Source: Bacillota bacterium
Lineage (GTDB): Bacteria; Bacillota; Clostridia; Acetivibrionales; DSM-1351
Assembly (NCBI GenBank): GCA_023415305.1
Contig: JAEZKZ010000034.1
Span: 1-21,813, forward strand
Direction of reading: 5' to 3'
Length of the DNA: 21,813 bases
Below, piece by piece: positions 16,326 to 21,813 of the stretch; the first letter of the stretch is position 1, and the number at the start of each line of letters is the position of its first letter. Both the position numbers and the translations under genes were made by a program. The notes beneath the pieces are model-generated. The model saw nothing but the letters and a program-made list of their open reading frames with translations. It did not search any database and was not told where the DNA came from.

Positions 16326-17915
16326 ATGAAGAAGATTTTTGTACTATTTCTTGCAGTAATTATGATTGTTTCCAGCTTTGTAGGATGTGGACAGAGCAAT
16401 ACTGCCACTCCAAGTAACTCCACAACCTCACAAGCACAGGCAAGCACCTCAACTGATTCAAATGCTCTTGATGGTGAAAAGCCAGAGCTAAAGTATCTTG
16501 GTTACAATGTCAGCTTCGATCCTAATACTGACAGCATGGCGAAAGTATATGAAGAGAAAACTGGTTACAAAGTAAATTACAACGTATTACCAGCTGAGAA
16601 TGCAAACGAAAAGCTCCTTATGGAAGTTGCATCCGGTGCTGATTATGACGTGGTTCAGATTGGTGTATCACAATTCCAGACACTACTCTCCCAAGGCGCA
16701 TTACTGCCCCTGACAGATTTACTTAATAAGTATGGTCAGGACGTCCTGAAAGGAGTAAATGAAGCTTCCTGGAAGGCTTGCTCAGATTCTAAAGGCGAAA
16801 TCTACGGTATTCCTTACAAATATCCGTACCCAACAGAAATAGGTACATTCATGGTTGCACGCCTCGACTTGATGAAAGCCGCTGGCATTAATGAACTCCC
16901 AACTACAATAGACGAATTCTATAACACCCTGGTTGCTCTTAAAAAGTTCTATGGTGATAAATATATTCCCTTCACCGGTCCTTTCCGTGTTGCGTCAGAA
17001 GGATCTGTTAACTGGGATATCCCGCAGAGTATAACTTCAGCATTCGGTATCTATAACGACTGGATGGTTGATGACAACGGTAAAGTCTTCTACATGACTG
17101 AACATGAGAATTTCCCTAAAATGGTTGAATTCATGAAAAAACTTAAGGATGAGGGACTTATTGACCGTGACTGGGCAGTTAACAACACAACCACTGTAAA
17201 TGAGAAATTATCTTCAGGCAAAGCAATCATTGCAGCTTCAAACCGTACTGGTGTTGCTGTTACTACTCCAATTATGACAGGCAAAGACGGTCTTGGCCTC
17301 AAGTATGAAGACCTGGGCTATATCAGTGCACTTTCAGGTTCTGATGGTACTTGCAAGTATATGAAGACTGAAGCAATAAATCAGATAACTTGCATACTTA
17401 AGAGCTCTAAGAATGCTGAGCATGCCATTAACTGGATTAACATCAAGCAACAAAATCAGCTTTACCTCAATATCGGTGTTGAAGGTACACACTTTACCTA
17501 TGATACTGATGGTTCAATAAAACCGATTAATCCTATTTTTGCAGAAGAGCGCGGAAATTCTTACTGGTACCTAAACAGTACTGACGAAGAAGCATTTGCA
17601 AAACAATGGCCTTCACGTGTAAGAAAGAGTGATGCTATGTGGGCTGCCTTCGATGCAGTTACTATCAAAGCAAATAAAGAAACTCCGGAAATTTTTGTAG
17701 ATAATACCTTCGGATTCATGCCTTCATTGGAAAATTACTCCAAGTACAATCAATCATTGTTTAAGGCTACCAGCGACTTCATCCTCCAGCTTACTAGCGG
17801 TACTAAGAAAATTGACAGCCTCAAGACCTTCCAGTCAGACTGGGCAAATGGTGGTGGCGAGAAAATCAGAACAGAGATGCAGACTTGGTATGATGAGTTC
17901 TACGGTAAAAAATAA
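16326..17915 (+). CDS. Extracellular solute-binding lipoprotein, LplA-like
   Basis: A 529-residue lipoprotein. The signal peptide MKKIFVLFLAVIMIVSSFVG is followed by the acylated C21 (SFVGC, an acceptable lipobox although -3 is Phe rather than Leu). A Ser/Thr/Gln-rich spacer leads into a family-1-type binding-protein fold. EVASGADYDVVQIGVSQFQTLLSQGALLPLTDLL and GEIYGIPYKYPYPTE are typical of the LplA group, whose members are longer than most sugar-binding proteins. It is the third gene of the transporter set, 58 bases after the second permease gene with AAAGGAAGGG as ribosome binding site. It would capture the substrate outside the membrane and deliver it to the two permeases. The ligand is unassigned. 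Confidence 0.95.
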   Translation: MKKIFVLFLAVIMIVSSFVGCGQSNTATPSNSTTSQAQASTSTDSNALDGEKPELKYLGYNVSFDPNTDSMAKVYEEKTGYKVNYNVLPAENANEKLLMEVASGADYDVVQIGVSQFQTLLSQGALLPLTDLLNKYGQDVLKGVNEASWKACSDSKGEIYGIPYKYPYPTEIGTFMVARLDLMKAAGINELPTTIDEFYNTLVALKKFYGDKYIPFTGPFRVASEGSVNWDIPQSITSAFGIYNDWMVDDNGKVFYMTEHENFPKMVEFMKKLKDEGLIDRDWAVNNTTTVNEKLSSGKAIIAASNRTGVAVTTPIMTGKDGLGLKYEDLGYISALSGSDGTCKYMKTEAINQITCILKSSKNAEHAINWINIKQQNQLYLNIGVEGTHFTYDTDGSIKPINPIFAEERGNSYWYLNSTDEEAFAKQWPSRVRKSDAMWAAFDAVTIKANKETPEIFVDNTFGFMPSLENYSKYNQSLFKATSDFILQLTSGTKKIDSLKTFQSDWANGGGEKIRTEMQTWYDEFYGKK

Positions 17916-17934
17916 ATTATAGGATATGCATTCT

Positions 17935-17964
17935 TTGTAGCAGTCCCATATGGGGCTGCTACAA
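17935..17964 (+). promoter_or_regulatory. Strong intercistronic hairpin after the binding-protein gene
   Basis: TTGTAGCAGTCCC (17935-17947) pairs with GGGGCTGCTACAA (17952-17964) through 13 pairs (one G-T) around an ATAT loop. No T-run follows, so it should not terminate efficiently. It may stabilise the transporter part of the mRNA and reduce expression of the downstream FAD genes. Confidence 0.6.
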
Positions 17965-17998
17965 CACTAAGTTGAAAAATATGATAAGGAGAAAGAAT

Positions 17999-19372
17999 AT
18001 GAGCAAAATTAATTATATAAGAGAGCTTCCTGTTTATCGTGATATAGATATTCTAGTTGTTGGTGCAGGCCCTGCGGGTATCGGTGCAGCCATATGTGCA
18101 GCAAGAAACGGTGCAAAAACCTTGGTTATTGAAAATTCTGGATGCGTTGGCGGACAGGCTACCACCGGTCTGGTAGGTCCTTTTATGACAGCCTATGATG
18201 CAAAAAGCGAAAAACAGATAATAAAGGGTATTTTTGAAGAAATTGTAAACCGCATGATAGCTATTGGTGGTGCTATACATCCTAGTGAAGTTAGATCAAG
18301 ATCATCCCATGCTGGCTTCTACAAAATTGGTCATGACCATGTAGGACCTTTTAATCATGAAGCTTTAAAAATGGTTGCTTCCGATATGATTTTAGAAGCC
18401 GGTGCAGAAATCCTCTTGCATACCCAGTTTATAGATGTTCTTAAGGAAGACGATAAGATTGTTGGCGTAGTTATTGCAAATAAATCGGGAATGTCGGTCA
18501 TTCGCGCAAAAATAATAATCGATTGTTCAGGTGATGCAGATGTGGCTGCCAGGTCCGGCGTAAATTATGAACTAGGCAATATTACTGATGGCAACATGCA
18601 GCCGGCAACTATGTTTTTCCGCGTTTCCAATGTTGATTCAGAGCGATTGAAGGCGCATATTAAGGAGCATGAGGATGAGATTCGGCCTTTCTATGGTCCA
18701 TTCAGCTGGTTAATTAGAGAAAAACAGGAAGAATGGGGAGATATACCTCGTGCAGAGATATGTCTATTTGAAGATACTGAACCTGGCGAGTATCGTATAA
18801 ACGTTTCTCGTATTCTGGACATTGATGGAACCAATGCCGAGGATTTAACCAAGGCTGAATTAATTGGTATGAAGCAGGCACATAAAATATTTGATTTTTT
18901 GAAGAAATACGCTGTTGGTTTTGAAAATGCAAAGTTTATTGGTACAGCTGCAAGAGTAGGTATTCGAGAAACCCGTCATATTGAAGGCTTATACAAGCTG
19001 ACAGCAGATGATGTTATAAATTGCCGTGTGCCTGAGACCTCCATCGCTGTTCTGGCAACAAATATGGATACTCACAACAAGAACGATCCAGGCGGAACAT
19101 ATTTTACCTAAGAAAAAGGACCTTATTTTGGTGTTCCATACCCTTGCTTGGTACCAAAGGGTGTCAGCAATCTACTTGTAGCAGGACGTTCTCTCTCGGC
19201 TGACGCCATAGCGGGTTCAGCTACTCGTATGATACCTTGCTGTATTGTATTCGGTCAGGCGGCTGGTACTGCAGCCGCACAAGCTATTAAGGAAGGTAAG
19301 CTCCCTGCTGCTGTTGATGTAAACGAGCTCCGCACAACATTGAAAGAGCAAGGCGCATTTTTAGGTAACTAA
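17999..19372 (+). pseudogene. FAD-dependent oxidoreductase paralog C, interrupted by an in-frame TAA
   Basis: Reading through one stop codon gives 457 residues, exactly the length of paralogs A and B. The first 370 codons carry VLVVGAGPAGIGAAICAARNG, GLVGPFMTAYD, GGAIHPS, IIDCSGDADVAARSG, MQPATMFFRV, RINVSR and VGIRETRHIEG. A TAA at 19109-19111 follows GGTYFT. The same frame then continues with EKGPYFGVPYPCLVP, VAGRSLSADA and VFGQAAGTAAAQAI, the normal C-terminal FAD-site segment, to a true stop at 19372. No frameshift is needed, so one base change (for example to CAA or GAA) would restore it. AAGGAG at 17986-17991 supports the start at 17999, 7 bases on; an in-frame ATG at 17972 lacks a good ribosome binding site. 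The truncated product would lose a conserved part of the flavin-binding fold and is probably inactive. The closest paralog in the window is A (8556-9929). A sequencing error is the main alternative. Confidence 0.85.
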
Positions 19373-19385
19373 TTACCATAGTATT

Positions 19386-19434
19386 TATATTATTAGTGCA
19401 GATTCACAAAAATGAAGTCTGCACTAATAATATA
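19386..19434 (+). promoter_or_regulatory. Strong intercistronic hairpin between paralogs C and D
   Basis: TATATTATTAGTGCAGA (19386-19402) pairs perfectly with TCTGCACTAATAATATA (19418-19434), and TTCA/TGAA extend the stem inside. The sequence after it (ACGAAGG) has no T-run, so it does not look like a simple terminator. It lies just before the AGGAGG ribosome binding site of paralog D. It may act as an mRNA-processing or stability element, or may partly terminate transcription. Confidence 0.6.
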
Positions 19435-19467
19435 ACGAAGGTGTTATAACCTTAGGAGGATACAAGC

Positions 19468-20775
19468 ATGAGTTGTGAATCAGTATCTTATCAAAAATCA
19501 TTACAGATAGCAGCACAATATGATGTTGTTGTCATCGGCTCTGGTCCTGCTGGAATTTGTGCAGCTGTTTCGGCAGCACGGATGGGGGCTAAAACCGCAT
19601 TAATAGAGCGTTATGGCACACTTGGCGGCAATTTAACAAACGGTGCAGTTGCACCAATCCTCGGAAGTGTGTCAACGGGAACCATGCGAGATGAAATTAT
19701 TGTACGTCTGGGTGTTCCAGATTGTGATGAAACAGGTGTGACACAGCAGTCCCATGATTTTGAAAAGGCAAAGCGTGTACTTGTAGATTTTGCTCATGAA
19801 GCAGGTGTTAAAATATATCTCCAAACTCCTGTTGTTGATGCCATAATGGATGGCAACAGGTTGACGGGAATAGTAATTGCAGAAAAGACAGGTATGAAGG
19901 TGATCAGGGCCAAAGCCTTTGTTGATGCCTCCGGTGATGGTGATGTTGCATATTTTGCAGGAGCGGAATATGAAATGGGACGAGAGGGTGATTCCCTGGT
20001 ACAACCTGTTACTTTGATGTTCCGTTTGCAAGGTGTCGAGGAGGATGCTTTGACTTGTATCGGTGAAATCGACTTTGTTAAGTATAAGGGCGAGAGATTT
20101 CTTGATTATACCACCAGGCTTTGTATGGAAGGCCATTTGCCACCAAATGCAGCGTCAGTTCGCTCCTTCCGCACTACTATACCCGGAGAGCGTATCATAA
20201 ACACAACTCAGGCCAACGGAATTATTGCAGTATTAGGTGAAGATTTGGAGAGGGCGGAGATCGACCTGCGTACTCAGATTGACACTGTTACTGAGTTTCT
20301 GCGTAAATATGTCGATGGTTATCAGAATTGTATCGTAAAAAGCTCAGCAAATACCCTAGGCGTTCGTGAGACTAGACGATTTGTTGGAGAATATCAGCTT
20401 AATGACATGGACCTTCGTAGTGGTCGCACATTTGAGGATGTTATTGTCCATAAGGCAAGATTCCTTATAGACATTCATAATCCTACAGGTAGCGGACAGG
20501 CTGAGGAAGTTGAAGAGGAAGTACCTCCTTATGATATTCCTTTGCGTAGCTTGATTCCAAAAAGAGTAGATGGACTGGTGCTTTCCGGCAGATGTATTTC
20601 AGGTACCCATCGTGCACATGCTTCCTATCGAGTTATGTCAATCTGTATGGCTATTGGTGAGGCAGCCGGCGTAACAGCTGCACTTGCAGCACAGAAGGAA
20701 ATAATGCCTCGAGAGGTGGATTTCCATGAGATACAAAAGGTTTTACTTGAACGAGGAGTGAATCTCTTTGATTGA
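19468..20775 (+). CDS. FAD-dependent oxidoreductase (FAD_oxidored type), paralog D
   Basis: A 435-residue cytosolic flavoprotein, about 20 residues shorter than A-C. The FAD motif VVVIGSGPAGICAAVSAARMGAK starts near residue 20 and is followed by LIERYGTLGGNLTNG. Landmarks are FVDASGDGDVAYFAG, VQPVTLMFRLQGV, RIINTTQ, LGVRETRRFVG, FLIDIHNPTGSG and LSGRCISG...MAIGEAAG. Its LGGNLT after the first motif resembles paralog B more than A or C. AGGAGG at about 19454-19459 precedes the ATG. Paralog E starts 26 bases after its stop, so the two are probably cotranscribed. The reaction and substrate are unknown. Confidence 0.9.
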   Translation: MSCESVSYQKSLQIAAQYDVVVIGSGPAGICAAVSAARMGAKTALIERYGTLGGNLTNGAVAPILGSVSTGTMRDEIIVRLGVPDCDETGVTQQSHDFEKAKRVLVDFAHEAGVKIYLQTPVVDAIMDGNRLTGIVIAEKTGMKVIRAKAFVDASGDGDVAYFAGAEYEMGREGDSLVQPVTLMFRLQGVEEDALTCIGEIDFVKYKGERFLDYTTRLCMEGHLPPNAASVRSFRTTIPGERIINTTQANGIIAVLGEDLERAEIDLRTQIDTVTEFLRKYVDGYQNCIVKSSANTLGVRETRRFVGEYQLNDMDLRSGRTFEDVIVHKARFLIDIHNPTGSGQAEEVEEEVPPYDIPLRSLIPKRVDGLVLSGRCISGTHRAHASYRVMSICMAIGEAAGVTAALAAQKEIMPREVDFHEIQKVLLERGVNLFD

Positions 20776-20801
20776 CTCAGATTCAAATTTATGGAGGAAC
20801 T

Positions 20802-21813
20802 ATGTTTGTTAGTGAAAATAATAAAATACCGGTGATAGATAGCTACGATGTAATTGTATGTGGAGGTGGACCTTCTGGTATTATTTCAGCTGTTGCTGCA
20901 GCTAGAAACGGTGCAAAGACACTATTGATTGAGCGTTATGGCTTTGTAGGAGGCATGGCATCAAGTGCCCTCGTAACTCCTATTAGTATATTCAAGAAAA
21001 ACAAAAAGCTTATTATTGATGGAATCCCTTTTGAGCTTATGAAGAGGATAAGTGAGTTGAATGGGGCTAACGTTTCACTTGATAGCGGACATGTTCCGGT
21101 ACAGGATGAGATGTTCAAGCTGGCTGCTCAGCGATTACTTCTTGAAAGCGGTGTTACGCTGCTATATCATACTTATTTTTCAGATTGTGTTATGACTGAT
21201 GGAAAGGTAAGTTATGTAATTGTGCAGAATAAAGCAGGGCGGGTGGCATATGAATGTAAGGCTGCCATTGACTGTACAGGCGATGCAGACCTGGTTCGGG
21301 CAGCAGGATTTGAAACTACCAAGGAAACCAGGCTCCAGCCTGCGTCTCTATGGTTTCAGCTTGGTGGTGTGGATACTGATGCACTCAAGGATTTATTCGT
21401 TGATGCCGTAGATCAAATATTGCCTATCAGTGCTGAGATACGAGGAAGATTAAGCGAGCTTAATGAAAAAGGTGAGATGCCGATATTTGGTGGTCCCTGG
21501 ATAAGCAAATATTTCCACGATGGCTTGGTCACTATAAATTTGTTGCGTGAAGGCACTGATGCAAGCTCTCCTGAACAATTTACCAAGACTGAATGTAATT
21601 TGCGTGAAAACCTGTTTAAGGTAATAAATATTATGCGCGAGAATTTTCCTGCCTTTAAAGATTGCTGGCTACTAAAATCAGGAACACAGGCCGGAGTACG
21701 CGAAACTTATCGTATTGTCGGAATGTATCAGATGAAAGCAGATGATATATTGAATCCAAAGCCATTTAAGGACACTATTGCAAAGGGAACTCACGTAATA
21801 GATATTCACAAGC
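20802..21813 (+). CDS. FAD-dependent oxidoreductase (FAD_oxidored type), paralog E, 3' end missing
   Basis: The frame is open from ATG 20802 to the window end (337 codons). GGAGGA at 20793-20798 is the ribosome binding site. The translation starts MFVSENNKIPVIDSYDVIVCGGGPSGI and continues with LLIERYGFVGGMASS, AIDCTGDADLVRAAG, LQPASLWFQLGGVD, AGVRETYRIVGMYQM and HVIDIHK at the edge. These are the landmarks of the other four paralogs in the same order; the usual RETR is RETY here. About 100 C-terminal residues, including the second half of the FAD site, should lie just beyond the window. It is the sixth gene of the transporter operon, and more genes of the pathway may follow. Confidence 0.88.
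   Translation, partial: MFVSENNKIPVIDSYDVIVCGGGPSGIISAVAAARNGAKTLLIERYGFVGGMASSALVTPISIFKKNKKLIIDGIPFELMKRISELNGANVSLDSGHVPVQDEMFKLAAQRLLLESGVTLLYHTYFSDCVMTDGKVSYVIVQNKAGRVAYECKAAIDCTGDADLVRAAGFETTKETRLQPASLWFQLGGVDTDALKDLFVDAVDQILPISAEIRGRLSELNEKGEMPIFGGPWISKYFHDGLVTINLLREGTDASSPEQFTKTECNLRENLFKVINIMRENFPAFKDCWLLKSGTQAGVRETYRIVGMYQMKADDILNPKPFKDTIAKGTHVIDIHK

Noticed and set aside
19109..19111. Recoded stop (selenocysteine or pyrrolysine) in paralog C
   Set aside because: Those use TGA or TAG; the codon is TAA, and no catalytic residue is expected at this point in the paralogs.
19148..19372. Separate small gene after the TAA in paralog C
   Set aside because: It would need a TTG start without a ribosome binding site, and it encodes only the C-terminal FAD-site piece of the interrupted gene, in the same frame.
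19672..20136. 154-residue minus-strand open frame inside paralog D
   Set aside because: Shadow of a clearly coding plus-strand gene with conserved motifs; nothing recognisable in its translation.
21220..21411. Short plus-strand open frame in another reading frame inside paralog E
   Set aside because: It lies wholly within paralog E, whose own frame is open to the window edge and carries the conserved family motifs.

Overview
The window reads as low-GC Gram-positive, anaerobic clostridial DNA: AT-rich intergenic regions, strong GGAGG-type ribosome binding sites, an S-layer-homology protein, a YesM/YesN two-component pair and an LplA/B/C-type sugar transporter. The best taxonomic pointer is the epimerase at 6172-7050. 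As I remember it, the D-psicose (D-allulose) 3-epimerase of Clostridium (Ruminiclostridium) cellulolyticum is nearly the same protein with the same active-site numbering. I therefore infer Ruminiclostridium or a close relative. No database search was possible.

Layout. (1) 1-5207, plus strand: the 3' part of a very large cell-surface protein ending in three SLH domains, a strong terminator, then a small cytidylate-kinase-like protein. A long hairpin at 5260-5328 closes this part against the convergent operon that follows. (2) 9929-5360, minus strand: a four-gene operon of two FAD-dependent oxidoreductases, the allulose/tagatose-3-epimerase-family enzyme and a short-chain dehydrogenase. (3) 9930-10498: a 569-base divergent control region. 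(4) 10499-13971, plus: a YesN-type response regulator and a YesM-type sensor kinase, closed by a hairpin. (5) 14368 to the window end, plus: two ABC permeases, a lipoprotein solute-binding protein and three more FAD-dependent oxidoreductases. The first of these three carries an in-frame TAA stop and the last runs off the window.

Working model. The sensor kinase detects an external carbohydrate or related solute, and YesN activates both flanking arms. The transporter imports the solute. Five paralogous cytosolic FAD enzymes, the epimerase and the short-chain dehydrogenase then carry out oxidation, reduction or epimerisation on it. The regulator's position between the two arms, and a TGAAAGC element found in front of both, support a single regulon. 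The substrate cannot be read from the sequence. No glycoside hydrolase, sugar kinase or transporter ATPase is present, so those functions must lie elsewhere.

The most notable points are the set of five FAD_oxidored-type paralogs around an epimerase known mainly as a rare-sugar biocatalyst, the nonsense codon in one paralog, the shared operator-like motif, and unusually strong hairpins at three gene junctions of the right-hand operon.
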